A stretch of 64,000 bases of DNA from Chloroflexus sp. Y-396-1 (GTDB taxonomy: Bacteria > Chloroflexota > Chloroflexia > Chloroflexales > Chloroflexaceae), in assembly GCF_000516515.1 (NCBI RefSeq), contig NZ_KI911784.1:2388881-2452880 (forward strand). The letters run 5' to 3'. Under the pieces are notes generated by a model. The model had not been told where the DNA came from and did no database searches. It saw only the letters and a list, made by a program, of their open reading frames with translations. The first letter of the stretch is position 1, and the number at the start of each line of letters is the position of its first letter. The position numbers and the translations under genes are program-made. Below, piece by piece: positions 36,015 through 44,994 of the stretch.

Positions 36015-36749
36015 TTGGCAACGCTTGGACGTAACGTCACGATCACTCTGATCGGTCATGGCACCTTCCACCTGACTACTCCGGAAGGCCGCAATATTCT
36101 GATTGATGCGTGGGTTGATGGGAATCCGGCCTGTCCGGAGCCATGGAAGGCGCGGGTACGTGAGAAGCTGGCTGCAATCTTTGTCACGCACGGTCATTTC
36201 GATCACATCGGTGATCTGGTCGATCTGGCACGCGCAACCGGAGCAACGGTGGTTTGCCAGTATGATCTGGTGCCCTACTTTGAAGGCCAGGGTATCCCCG
36301 CTGCGCAGATCGTTGGCTTCAATAAGGGCGGTACCGTTACCGTCGCCGATGTTCGTGCGACAATGACCACCGCCCATCATTCGAGCACAATCTATGAAAA
36401 CGGACAGATCATCAATCTTGGTACCGCGGCCGGATATGTATTGCGCTTTAGCAATGGCTTCACCATCTATCATACTGGTGATACCTGCGTAACGATGGAT
36501 ATGCAGATCATCGCCGAGCTGTACCGCCCTGAGTTGGTGATTTTGCCTATTGGCGACCACTTTACGATGGATCCACGCCAGGCAGCTTATGCCCTCAAGC
36601 TGATGGGATCGCCCAAATATGCTATTCCTGAGCACTACGGGACGTTCCCCATTCTGGTCGGTACACCAGAGGCGCTAATCGAGCATTGTCGTGAGTTTGG
36701 GGTGACAACCGAGATCATCGCATTGAAGCCCGGTGAGTCGGTCAGTTAG
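36015..36749 (+). CDS. Metal-dependent hydrolase, UPF0173 (metallo-beta-lactamase fold)
   Basis: This 244-residue protein starts with TTG at 36015, supported by AAGGAGG five bases upstream. It has the YtkL/UPF0173 pattern: ITLIGHGTFHLTT, ILIDAWVDGNPACPEP, the metal motif THGHFDHIGD, TTAHHSS, YHTGDTCVTMDM and PIGDHFTMDPRQAA, ending with PEHYGTFPIL. It is soluble and probably binds two metals. The physiological substrate of this widespread family is not known. No operon partner is apparent. Confidence 0.9.
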   Translation: MATLGRNVTITLIGHGTFHLTTPEGRNILIDAWVDGNPACPEPWKARVREKLAAIFVTHGHFDHIGDLVDLARATGATVVCQYDLVPYFEGQGIPAAQIVGFNKGGTVTVADVRATMTTAHHSSTIYENGQIINLGTAAGYVLRFSNGFTIYHTGDTCVTMDMQIIAELYRPELVILPIGDHFTMDPRQAAYALKLMGSPKYAIPEHYGTFPILVGTPEALIEHCREFGVTTEIIALKPGESVS

Positions 36750-36870
36750 GGTGTGTGTGGAACTGATAGTGCTAGTGATGAACCTTCGCTCTGCTGCTTA
36801 AACTGAGCGAGAATGGTCGTCGGCAGAAAGGTAACGTCAGCGGCTATCCTTACTATTCAAACGGGCGTGA

Positions 36871-36957
36871 AGAGCCAACCCAAAACTGCTGTCGTAGGAG
36901 GCAATCTTCGCGTTCCATGAAGATGATATATGACGCACGTTTTCGGGTTGGTTCTCT
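36871..36957 (+). promoter_or_regulatory. Long-range inverted repeat upstream of glyA
   Basis: AGAGCCAACCCAAAA (36871-36885) is nearly the reverse complement of TTTTCGGGTTGGTTCTCT (36940-36957), so the two could close a loop of about 54 bases in the glyA leader. It ends 53 bases before the start codon. No known riboswitch motif was recognised. Confidence 0.3.
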
Positions 36958-37010
36958 GCCCTCGACAAAAGTCTGGAAACCCATATAGTTAGAAAAAATG
37001 AGGCAATCAC

Positions 37011-38267
37011 ATGCTTGAACATCTTCGCGCAACCGATCCGCTCATCGCCGATCTGATTGAGCGAGAGGCGCAACGTCAACGGCAGGGGCTTGAGCTGATT
37101 GCCAGTGAAAATTACACGAGCCTGGCAGTCATGGAGGCGCAGGGATCGGTTTTGACGAATAAGTATGCCGAGGGCTTACCCGGTCGGCGGTACTACGGTG
37201 GATGCGAGTTCGTTGATGCGATTGAACAGTTGGCCATCGACCGGGCCTGTCAGTTATTTGGCACAACCCACGCTAATGTGCAACCGCACAGTGGCGCACA
37301 GGCCAATATTGCCGTATTTACAGCATTACTCCAGCCTGGAGATACGATTCTCGGCATGCGGCTCGACCATGGCGGGCATCTGACCCATGGCAGCCCAGTC
37401 AATTTTTCTGGCAAGTGGTACAACGTCCATTTCTACGGTGTGGACCTCCAAACCGGTCAGATCGACTACGATGATCTGGCAGCAAAGGCGCGGGCGTTCC
37501 GCCCGAAACTGATTACGTCGGGGGCCAGTGCTTATCCACGGATCATCGATTTTGCCCGTATGCGCCAGATTGCTGATGAGGTTGGGGCGCTGCTGATGGC
37601 CGATATTGCCCACATTGCGGGCCTGGTGGCCGCCGGTGAGCATCCTTCACCGGTTGGTTTCGCGCACGTGATTACGACAACGACCCACAAGACGCTGCGT
37701 GGCCCGCGTGGCGGTTTGATCTTGATGGGGGAAGAGTTTGCCAAACAACTCAACTCGAGTGTTTTCCCCGGAACACAGGGTGGGCCGTTGATGCACGTGA
37801 TCGCCGGTAAGGCAGTAGCATTTGGTGAAGCGCTGCGCCCCGAATTTAAGCAGTATGCAGCCCAGATTCGGCGTAACGCCCGCGCATTAGCCGAAGGATT
37901 ACTTGCGCAGGGCCTGTCATTGGTGAGCGGTGGTACTGATAACCATCTGATGCTGGTTGATCTGCGTAGCACGGGGTTGACGGGTGCGCAGGCGCAACGT
38001 GCGCTCGATAAAGCGGCTATCACTGTCAACAAGAATGCTATTCCCGACGATCCACAACCACCGATGAAGACGAGTGGGATCCGGATTGGAACACCGGCAG
38101 TCACAACCCGTGGTATGCGTGAGCGCGAGATGGCACAGATTGCGGCCTGGATTGGCGAAGTACTGACGTATCCCGACGATGAGGCTCGCCTGCACCGGAT
38201 AGCAGGTGAAGTAGCAGAGATGTGCCGCCATTTTCCGGTACCGGCCGATATGGTGCAGGTGCGTTAA
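37011..38267 (+). CDS. glyA: Serine hydroxymethyltransferase
   Basis: This PLP enzyme interconverts serine and glycine with tetrahydrofolate, supplying one-carbon units. The protein has 418 residues. Visible family motifs are [34 protein letters not shown], the [14 protein letters not shown] cofactor-binding strand and the Schiff-base lysine Lys227 in [14 protein letters not shown]. The C-terminal [14 protein letters not shown] is complete. A GAGG precedes the ATG at 37011. The gene stands alone behind a leader with an inverted repeat. Confidence 0.97.
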   Translation: MLEHLRATDPLIADLIEREAQRQRQGLELIASENYTSLAVMEAQGSVLTNKYAEGLPGRRYYGGCEFVDAIEQLAIDRACQLFGTTHANVQPHSGAQANIAVFTALLQPGDTILGMRLDHGGHLTHGSPVNFSGKWYNVHFYGVDLQTGQIDYDDLAAKARAFRPKLITSGASAYPRIIDFARMRQIADEVGALLMADIAHIAGLVAAGEHPSPVGFAHVITTTTHKTLRGPRGGLILMGEEFAKQLNSSVFPGTQGGPLMHVIAGKAVAFGEALRPEFKQYAAQIRRNARALAEGLLAQGLSLVSGGTDNHLMLVDLRSTGLTGAQAQRALDKAAITVNKNAIPDDPQPPMKTSGIRIGTPAVTTRGMREREMAQIAAWIGEVLTYPDDEARLHRIAGEVAEMCRHFPVPADMVQVR

Positions 38268-38321
38268 CAACACACAATGCAAGTAAATGATTGGGGGTAG
38301 AAGTGACATTCTGCCCCCGAT

Positions 38322-39704
38322 TTACCACGGTCGTGCTACGGGCATAAGCTGGCGACTGATAAACCGGATCGCAATTCCGGCTGCCCCGAAGAATAGCAAC
38401 GCAATCGCGATATTTTGTTGTTGTCGGGCAAGCTGCTGACGCAGCGCCAGCGCGTTATCACGTCGCAGATCGTCACCGAGAGCGGCAAATTCACGGGCCG
38501 CAGTTTCGGCATTCGCCTGAGCACTGATCAGATCGAAGGTACGAGCCTGTTCATACGCCTGTCGCAACCTCTCACTCGCCTGCAAGCCCCGCGCAACACG
38601 TGCCCGATACTCGGCCAGGACTGCTGCTTGTCGACGGTCGTTGATGTCGCGGTAGGCCTGTTCGGCCTGCCCGATGAGGCGCTCTGCCTGTTCGTATTCA
38701 CCATTAAGCAATGCAGTACGGGCGGCTGAAGTCAACTGGTTGGCGCGCAGGCCGGTCTGTGCCTGAGTTCGCAACGTCGTGATTGCGGTTCGTGTCGCTT
38801 CATCGGCGATAGGTTCAAGACGTTCCAGTTCCCGTAAGGCAGCTTCGTAATCACCCGCCGAAAGAAAACTTTGCACCGGCTGTAGATCGATGGCTGCTGG
38901 TGTCATCTGATGCGCATCGAGCTGTAAGAAGCCAGGCAACCAGGCCCGCCATTCGGCCTCCAGCGTTGTCGCCGAAACACCGTACACGGTAACCATTGCC
39001 GACCGATAACCACTGCTCTGGGCCAGGGTAACGAGAAACTGGCGGAACCGATCTATTCCATCACGCTCGATGAGAAATGCGACAATCGACCAGGTTTGTG
39101 GATAGCTCACGTCTGGCTGCCCGTAGATTGCATTGCGATCATCGAGGGTTGCCCACGACCACAACCCACCACGTTCAGCCAGAGTGCGCAAAACGGCCAT
39201 CTTGCTATCACGATCCGGCCCCGGCAATTCCATATACTGCGCAATGCCTTCCTGCAAACCAACATTGAGCTTCCCCGCACTCAGATCAGCAGCGAAGATA
39301 TGGGTGAGTTCATGACGGAGATTATTCACCTGGCCTGTCTGATCCTGAAGACGCGCACGTTCAACAATCACCACGACTTCCCGGCGGCGAAAATCGGCGT
39401 GAGCGATAACACCAGGGACGGCGCGTGCGGCTGGATTAGCGGCAAAGTACGACTCGCTGGTCGGATAGAGACGTAATGTGAGCGGCGTTACCGGACGAAA
39501 GGCGAAGGTTGTGCTAAACTCATCATAGAGGCTATCAATGATTGCCGCGTATTCGTTTGCAATCGCGACATCGTCAGGTGCATAAACAATACGAAAGTAG
39601 GCCGTGCTTTGCTCGACCCACGTTGGTTGGGCCAGCGCAACGTGAGCAATCAAGAGCGCGCTGAAGATACCCAACGCGATGAGCCAGCCTTGTAATCGAT
39701 TCAT
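38322..39704 (-). CDS. Peptidase MA-type zinc metalloprotease, membrane-anchored
   Basis: With the ATG at 39704 (MNRLQGWLIA) the protein has 460 residues; an ATG 24 bases upstream is possible. It has an N-terminal signal peptide ending near ALAQ, a gluzincin-like domain with HELTH (131-135) and the third ligand Glu152 in LQEGIAQYME, then a helical repeat region (about 250-420) and a C-terminal transmembrane helix (IAIALLFFGAAGIAIRFI). The protease domain should lie outside the cytoplasmic membrane. The substrate is unknown. Confidence 0.78.
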   Translation of the reverse strand: MNRLQGWLIALGIFSALLIAHVALAQPTWVEQSTAYFRIVYAPDDVAIANEYAAIIDSLYDEFSTTFAFRPVTPLTLRLYPTSESYFAANPAARAVPGVIAHADFRRREVVVIVERARLQDQTGQVNNLRHELTHIFAADLSAGKLNVGLQEGIAQYMELPGPDRDSKMAVLRTLAERGGLWSWATLDDRNAIYGQPDVSYPQTWSIVAFLIERDGIDRFRQFLVTLAQSSGYRSAMVTVYGVSATTLEAEWRAWLPGFLQLDAHQMTPAAIDLQPVQSFLSAGDYEAALRELERLEPIADEATRTAITTLRTQAQTGLRANQLTSAARTALLNGEYEQAERLIGQAEQAYRDINDRRQAAVLAEYRARVARGLQASERLRQAYEQARTFDLISAQANAETAAREFAALGDDLRRDNALALRQQLARQQQNIAIALLFFGAAGIAIRFISRQLMPVARPW

Positions 39705-39777
39705 CACCTGTGTAGATATACGATCCATGGTAAGCTTAGTGTACCACGCCTAAATGTCATCTGCCAAAGGGAAAACC

Positions 39778-40971
39778 ATGACAATAGATTTCTTTTCCCG
39801 CCTACCACTTCTAACGCGGTTTAGCGATATTACCGACCTGAACGCCTATCGACCGTTACCAGCCAATTGGACGGTTTTTGTGTGCGATGTACGTGGTTCA
39901 ACGCGCGCTATCGCTGAAGGGCGCTACAAAGAGGTCAATCTGGTCGGTGCTGCTACTATCACCGCAGCCTTGAATATTGCCGGCAACATTGAGATTCCCT
40001 TCGTGTTTGGTGGCGATGGTTCTTCGATCGCTGTGCCACCTGAGCTGGCTGAAGCGACCGCGCAAGCGCTTAGTGCAGTGAGTGCATTGTCGCAGCAAGC
40101 TTTCAATCTCAATCTGCGGGTTGGCGCAATTCCAATGACAACGATTATCAGTGCCGGCTATCAGGTGCTGGTTGGACGCTTTGCTCTTACTCATCAGGTT
40201 GCCCAGGCCGTTTTCACCGGTGGCGGGATCAGTTATGCCGAGAAACTGACCAAAGATGAATCATATAGCGACCAGTTTCTCATTGCATCTGGTAATGCAG
40301 ATGATGCAAGGCTCGATGGGTTAGAGTGTCGATGGGACACCATCCCTCCCCCTCACGATGCGATACTCTGCCTGATTGTACAGGTCACTCCGCAATTTGA
40401 TCCAGAAGTGTCAATGACAATCTACCGTTCAGTTATTGAGAAAATCGAACAAATCTATGGCGATGAGCAGACGTATCATCCATTGCGCTCCAATCTGATG
40501 CAGGCAAGCGCTAATCCTAGAGCACTCTGGTCTGAAGCACGCCTCCGTGGTGGTGATGGTCGGTTAGCTCAACTAACCTATTGGGCGCACATCTACGGCC
40601 TAAACTTAGGTGTCCGTGGTTATCGCTGGTTACAACGGCTGCGTGGTGAAGACCCGTGGTGGGATCGCTATCGCCAGCACGTTGCCACAGCGGCTGATTA
40701 TCGTAAATACGATGACACCTTGCGTATGATTATTTCTGGTACTAATGAGCAACACGCACAATTACTGGCATGGTTGACAACCCGTACCGAAGCTGGCGAG
40801 CTGATCTTCGGCGCCCACCGTTCACCGGAAGTGATGCTGACCTGTCTCATTTTCGAGCGGATGGGGCGCCAGATTCACTTTGTTGATGGTGCCGACGGTG
40901 GTTTTACCCTTGCTGCTCACGACCTCAAGCAACGCCTTCGCGCTGCGAGACCGGTCAGCACCGAGGTATGA
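39778..40971 (+). CDS. DUF3095 family protein (nucleotide cyclase-like)
   Basis: The ATG at 39778 follows AAAGGG and gives 397 residues. The protein matches DUF3095: an N-terminal part (FFSRLPLLTRFSDITDLNAY), then a nucleotide-cyclase-like core with VFVCDVRGSTRAIAEGRYKE and FVFGGDGSSIAVPP, and a C-terminal winged-helix-like region (YRKYDDTLRMIISGT, LTCLIFERMGRQIHFVDGAD). Cyclase-like acidic residues are present, but the activity of this family is unproven as far as I know. It converges on ppk1 and the two coding regions overlap by 17 bases. Confidence 0.82.
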   Translation: MTIDFFSRLPLLTRFSDITDLNAYRPLPANWTVFVCDVRGSTRAIAEGRYKEVNLVGAATITAALNIAGNIEIPFVFGGDGSSIAVPPELAEATAQALSAVSALSQQAFNLNLRVGAIPMTTIISAGYQVLVGRFALTHQVAQAVFTGGGISYAEKLTKDESYSDQFLIASGNADDARLDGLECRWDTIPPPHDAILCLIVQVTPQFDPEVSMTIYRSVIEKIEQIYGDEQTYHPLRSNLMQASANPRALWSEARLRGGDGRLAQLTYWAHIYGLNLGVRGYRWLQRLRGEDPWWDRYRQHVATAADYRKYDDTLRMIISGTNEQHAQLLAWLTTRTEAGELIFGAHRSPEVMLTCLIFERMGRQIHFVDGADGGFTLAAHDLKQRLRAARPVSTEV

Positions 40972-43042
40972 TGCGGTTTGGGTCTTGGCTATCGATCACC
41001 TCAGCGCCGTTTGGATTCAGCCGCACATACCGACCATCAGGTTGGAGTTCGCGGGCTCGCAGATTATCGGCAAGGTACGTCTTCAACAAGATTTCGGTCA
41101 CGTACTGAATAGCACCGGGATCCGTTAGCGGAAAAAGCTCTTCAACCCGCCGATCCAGATTACGCTCCATCATATCGGCACTCCCGAGATAGATTTTCGG
41201 TGTGCCACCGTGGTGAAAGTAGTAGATACGGCTGTGTTCGAGATAACGCCCGACAATCGAACGAACGCGGATGTTATCGGAAAGACCGGGTATCTGTGGG
41301 CGTAACGAGCACATCCCACGAACAATCAGGTCAATCTGTACGCCAGCCTGAGAGGCAGCGTACAGAGCATCAATAATTTTCGGATCAACGAGCGCATTCA
41401 TCTTAAATATCAGCCGACCATTGCCATGGCGCTGGTGCAGCGCAATCTCCTCTTTGATCAACTCGGTGATGCGCTGACGCAGATTGACCGGTGCAACCAA
41501 CAGCGTGCGATATTCCTTTTGGCGACTGTAGGCTGTCAGGTAATTAAAGAGATCGACCACATCATCAGCAATATCCGAACGACAGGTCAGTAGACCTAGA
41601 TCAGTATAGACACGGGCCGTCGCCGCATTGTAGTTGCCGGTGCCGAGATGCACATAACAACAAATACCGTCAGTCTCCTGACGTACCACCAGTGCCAGTT
41701 TGGCATGCACTTTGAGCCCTACTAACCCGTACACAACATGCACCCCAGCACGTTCCATTGCCCGTGCCCAGGTAATGTTGTTCTCTTCATCGAAACGGGC
41801 CTTTAGTTCGACCACCACCGTCACTTGCTTGCCCTGTTCGCGAGCGTGCATAAGCGCCTGAACGATGGGCGAATTACGACCGACTCGGTACAGAGTTTGC
41901 TTAATCGCCAGCACGTGTGGGTCTTCGGCAGCGGCCTGAATAAAATCAACGATCGGCGTAAATGAGTGATAGGGATGGTGGAGCAAAATGTCTTGTTTCT
42001 TAATTGCTTCAAAGATATTCGGAGCATTTTTCAGCACCACCGGCAAACGTGGTACATACGGCGGGTCTTTCAAATCTGGACGGTCGAGCTGGGTCAGTTG
42101 CATGAGATCGCTCAGGCCAAGCGGCCCACGGACAGTATAAATATCTTCTGGCCCAACCTTCAGATTCGTTGCCAGCAACTGGCAGATACGGTCAGGCATT
42201 GCATCATCGACAGCCAGCCGCACGACTTCACCGAAACGACGTTGACGTAACCCCTGTTCGATGGTTGCCAGCAAATCGTCGGCTTCATCCTCTTCGATCT
42301 CGACATCGGCATTGCGCGTCACCCGAAATGGATACACCTCAACCACATTCATTCCAGGGAAGAGTTGTTCGAGATGATCGGCAATCACCTGTTCCAGCCA
42401 GACGAAACAATGACAACGGGTGCTAGGGAGATCGCTCACCGGTGGACACAGTTCAGCCGGCAGTGGGATTAACCGAGGTAAGACTTCCGGTACCTTTATC
42501 CGGGCAAAGAGTTCACCCTTCGCCTTATCATGAATGACAACCGCTAGATTGAGACTCAGATTCGAGATAAACGGGAACGGGCGACTCGAATCGAATGCCA
42601 GTGGCGTCAAGACCGGAAAGACCTGGCGACGAAAATAATCACTCACCCAGGACCGCTGCTCCTCGTTGAGGGTTGTAGTATTGAGAATCATGATCCCCTG
42701 CTTGTAGAGAGCAGGCAAAAGTTCATTTAATAGCAGGTCTCGCTCTTGCTGGAGTAGTGGAATCAGTGCCTGCCGAATTGCGCTGAGCTGCTCGGTTGGG
42801 GTTTGTCCATCGGGTGAGCGCTTTTGGACACCGGCGCGGATCTGTTGTTTGATCCCGCTCACCCGGATCATGAAAAATTCATCGAGATTTGAAGCAAAAA
42901 TGGCCAAAAACTTAATGCGCTCAAGCAGCGGGTTGCGCGGATCCATCGCCTCTTCGAGCACGCGACGGTTAAACTCAATTAAGCTCAATTCACGATTGAA
43001 GTATCGTGGTTCAGTAATAGTTTGGACTGATTGGGCAATCAT
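40955..43042 (-). CDS. ppk1: Polyphosphate kinase 1
   Basis: PPK1 polymerises the gamma-phosphate of ATP into polyphosphate. From the ATG at 43042 (MIAQSVQTITEPRYF) the protein has 695 residues, the normal length. Motifs include FNRELSLIEFNRRVLEEA, FLAIFASNLDEFFMIRV, the catalytic His in VGLKVHAKLALV, HLGTGNYN, and IYYFHHGGTPKIYLGSADMM. The frame stays open to 43153, but a promoter lies within that stretch, so it is not translated. The 3' end overlaps the convergent DUF3095 gene. Confidence 0.96.
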   Translation of the reverse strand: MIAQSVQTITEPRYFNRELSLIEFNRRVLEEAMDPRNPLLERIKFLAIFASNLDEFFMIRVSGIKQQIRAGVQKRSPDGQTPTEQLSAIRQALIPLLQQERDLLLNELLPALYKQGIMILNTTTLNEEQRSWVSDYFRRQVFPVLTPLAFDSSRPFPFISNLSLNLAVVIHDKAKGELFARIKVPEVLPRLIPLPAELCPPVSDLPSTRCHCFVWLEQVIADHLEQLFPGMNVVEVYPFRVTRNADVEIEEDEADDLLATIEQGLRQRRFGEVVRLAVDDAMPDRICQLLATNLKVGPEDIYTVRGPLGLSDLMQLTQLDRPDLKDPPYVPRLPVVLKNAPNIFEAIKKQDILLHHPYHSFTPIVDFIQAAAEDPHVLAIKQTLYRVGRNSPIVQALMHAREQGKQVTVVVELKARFDEENNITWARAMERAGVHVVYGLVGLKVHAKLALVVRQETDGICCYVHLGTGNYNAATARVYTDLGLLTCRSDIADDVVDLFNYLTAYSRQKEYRTLLVAPVNLRQRITELIKEEIALHQRHGNGRLIFKMNALVDPKIIDALYAASQAGVQIDLIVRGMCSLRPQIPGLSDNIRVRSIVGRYLEHSRIYYFHHGGTPKIYLGSADMMERNLDRRVEELFPLTDPGAIQYVTEILLKTYLADNLRARELQPDGRYVRLNPNGAEVIDSQDPNRIIPRC

Positions 43043-43126
43043 AAACGAAAAAATCGCTGTTAACAACCAGACACCGCGAGCGCCTATCGCACATAGCAAT
43101 ACCAGGAAGAATATAACGTAATGTAT

Positions 43127-43155
43127 AGTATAATCGTTCTCACCCGTTTGCACAA
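43127..43155 (-). promoter_or_regulatory. ppk1 promoter
   Basis: On the minus strand TTGTGC (43155-43150), a 17-base spacer and TATACT (43132-43127) form a good promoter, giving a leader of roughly 78 bases before the ppk1 ATG. Its -35 box overlaps that of the divergent tRNA-Val promoter. Confidence 0.65.
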
Positions 43156-43176
43156 ACCGGCCAAATGTGCTATACT
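43148..43176 (+). promoter_or_regulatory. tRNA-Val promoter
   Basis: TTGCAC (43148-43153), a 17-base spacer and TATACT (43171-43176) lie 13 bases before tRNA-Val. The -35 shares four bases with the ppk1 -35 on the other strand. Confidence 0.7.
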
Positions 43177-43189
43177 TTTGTCAGCATGC

Positions 43190-43266
43190 GGGCGATTAGC
43201 TCAGTTGGTTAGAGCGCATCGTTCACACCGATGAGGTCACTGGTTCGAGTCCAGTATCGCCCACCA
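43190..43266 (+). tRNA. tRNA-Val (CAC)
   Basis: This is a 77-base cloverleaf with encoded CCA. The acceptor stem is GGGCGAT/ATCGCCC, the D-arm GCTCAGTTGGTTAGAGC, the anticodon stem CATCG/CGATG with loop TTCACAC (anticodon CAC), and the T-loop GGTTCGAGTCC. Confidence 0.96.
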
Positions 43267-43356
43267 CCTGTTGCGCGGCCAACTGGCCGCGCACTGATTT
43301 TCGCCCCGATGTGTGATCGCCCGCCACGTTTGCGGGTCGGTCAGAGGCAACTCGCT

Positions 43357-44592
43357 ATGCGACCGCTTATTGCACGCGCCGAGATACGCGCACTGCTGAA
43401 GCCGACCACGACCACCGAACACAATATACGGAATGTACTCATTGATGGTATCGGCGTCGGTATTGTAACCGGAGTCAGTGTCTTTCTGCCCATTTTCCTG
43501 GCTCGTCTGGGGGCATCAAGTTTGTTGGTTGGCTTGATCACCTCACTCCCGGCATTAGCCGGCGCACTCTTCGCCCTCCCGATTGGTCGCTTTCTTGAGC
43601 AGCAGCGCAATATCGTGGTCTGGTACTCGGGCATGCGGTTTTGGGTGTTGATCTCCTATGCGGTGTTTGGCTGCCTACCATTTATCTTACCGCTGAACAT
43701 TGTACCGTGGACGATCATCATCCTTTGGGCTTTGGTGACCATTCCCTCGACCTTTGTTAATGTCGCGTTTACCATGGTCATGGGAGATGTTGCCGGACCA
43801 CAGCGTCGTTATGCACTGATGAGCATGCGCTGGTCGAGTTTAGGACTGGCGACAGCGGTAACGGTTGCCACGGTAGGCGCAGTGCTTGAACTATTTCCTT
43901 TTCCATTCAATTATCAGGTAGTATTTATCGGATCAGTTGTCGGCGGACTGCTCAGTTTCTTCTTTTCGCGGTCGATCACCTTACCCGACCGCAATCCAAC
44001 ATCACGGCAACATGGCGCTGAATCGCTGCGTGATGCCCTCCGTCAGGCGCCACTGCCATTTGTACAATACGCATTGAGTGCATTTGTGTTTCGGAGTGGG
44101 ATTGCGATGGCGATCCCGCTCATTCCACTCTACTATGTGCGTGAAGCTGGGCTGAACGACGCCTGGATCGGTCTGATCAGTATGATCGGCAACAGTGTAT
44201 TGCTGATTGCATACGCGGTATGGTCGGCAGGTGTACCTCGTTTAGGGAACAGAGGGGTATTGCTTGCCAGTAGTTTCGGTATGGCGTTGTACCCGTTTGG
44301 ACTGGCTGCCACCGACATGCCCCTGATCCTGGCTGTACTGGCCGGGATAGCTAACTTTTGTGTCGCAGGGAACGATCTAGTTAACTTTGATCTGGTGTTG
44401 AGCACCATTCCCGCCGAACGGCAAGCGACATATATCGGGGTCTTTCAGACGTTGCAAAATCTAGCGCTCTTTGTTATGCCACTGATCGCAACGTTACTTG
44501 CCGACCACATTGGAATCACTGCCACCCTGCTGGTGGCCGGTCTCATACGCTTGTTGGGTGTGGCACTCTTTGCATGGTTGCGCATTGGGTAA
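43357..44592 (+). CDS. MFS transporter
   Basis: From the ATG at 43357 (MRPLIARAEI), with AGAGG upstream, the protein has 411 residues and about 12 hydrophobic helices. The frame extends back into tRNA-Val, so earlier starts were rejected except possibly an ATG at 43309. The loop after helix 2 reads LPIGRFLEQQRN, a variant of the MFS motif A, and a second large cytoplasmic loop (ITLPDRNPTSRQHGAESLRD) divides the halves. The substrate cannot be told. It may be cotranscribed with the small gene that follows. Confidence 0.82.
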   Translation: MRPLIARAEIRALLKPTTTTEHNIRNVLIDGIGVGIVTGVSVFLPIFLARLGASSLLVGLITSLPALAGALFALPIGRFLEQQRNIVVWYSGMRFWVLISYAVFGCLPFILPLNIVPWTIIILWALVTIPSTFVNVAFTMVMGDVAGPQRRYALMSMRWSSLGLATAVTVATVGAVLELFPFPFNYQVVFIGSVVGGLLSFFFSRSITLPDRNPTSRQHGAESLRDALRQAPLPFVQYALSAFVFRSGIAMAIPLIPLYYVREAGLNDAWIGLISMIGNSVLLIAYAVWSAGVPRLGNRGVLLASSFGMALYPFGLAATDMPLILAVLAGIANFCVAGNDLVNFDLVLSTIPAERQATYIGVFQTLQNLALFVMPLIATLLADHIGITATLLVAGLIRLLGVALFAWLRIG

Positions 44593-44631
44593 CTTGTGAA
44601 GCCGTCGCGTCATGAGTCCTCTATGGTGGCT

Positions 44632-44919
44632 ATGTCACAACCCACACTTCGTACTATCTCGGTGATCCGTCGTGGCTATGGACGACGTTACACCGACTTA
44701 CCAATCGATGAGCTATCTCAACAGCGAATCATGATTGATTGCACCGGTGGCTATCTCAAACCAACGATGATTGATCTACAGCCTGATGATATAGTGTACT
44801 GGCGGGAACAGGGGCGGTATGTAACTGCTCGGATCGAGCTTGTGCAACGCGATGAACAGCGTCTGATCGCTTGGCTGCGCGACGTAAAGGTGATGCCGGA
44901 AGACTTTTTTCCGTATTGA
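44632..44919 (+). CDS. Hypothetical protein
   Basis: This is a small soluble protein of about 95 residues; starts at 44596 (GTG), 44623 or 44632 are possible and none has a strong ribosome-binding site. It has a beta-rich pattern (RTISVIRRGYGRRYTDLPID, then IMIDCTGGYLKPTMIDLQPD and DIVYWREQGRYVTARIELVQ). I do not recognise the family. It lies 39 bases downstream of the MFS gene, in the same direction, and ahead of the Agl23-like pair. Confidence 0.5.
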   Translation: MSQPTLRTISVIRRGYGRRYTDLPIDELSQQRIMIDCTGGYLKPTMIDLQPDDIVYWREQGRYVTARIELVQRDEQRLIAWLRDVKVMPEDFFPY

Positions 44920-44994
44920 GCAGCTTGCTATGCGTTTGCCGTTCGTGTACAATGCCTGCGGTTTCTATAAGCACTGCGCAGCGCACTAAAATAT

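Noticed and set aside
43043-43153. N-terminal extension of ppk1
   Set aside because: It would cover the ppk1 promoter, has a TTG start without a ribosome-binding site, and the shorter protein has the normal PPK1 length.
43231-43356. Upstream part of the MFS frame
   Set aside because: It begins inside tRNA-Val; the ATG at 43357 has a ribosome-binding site.
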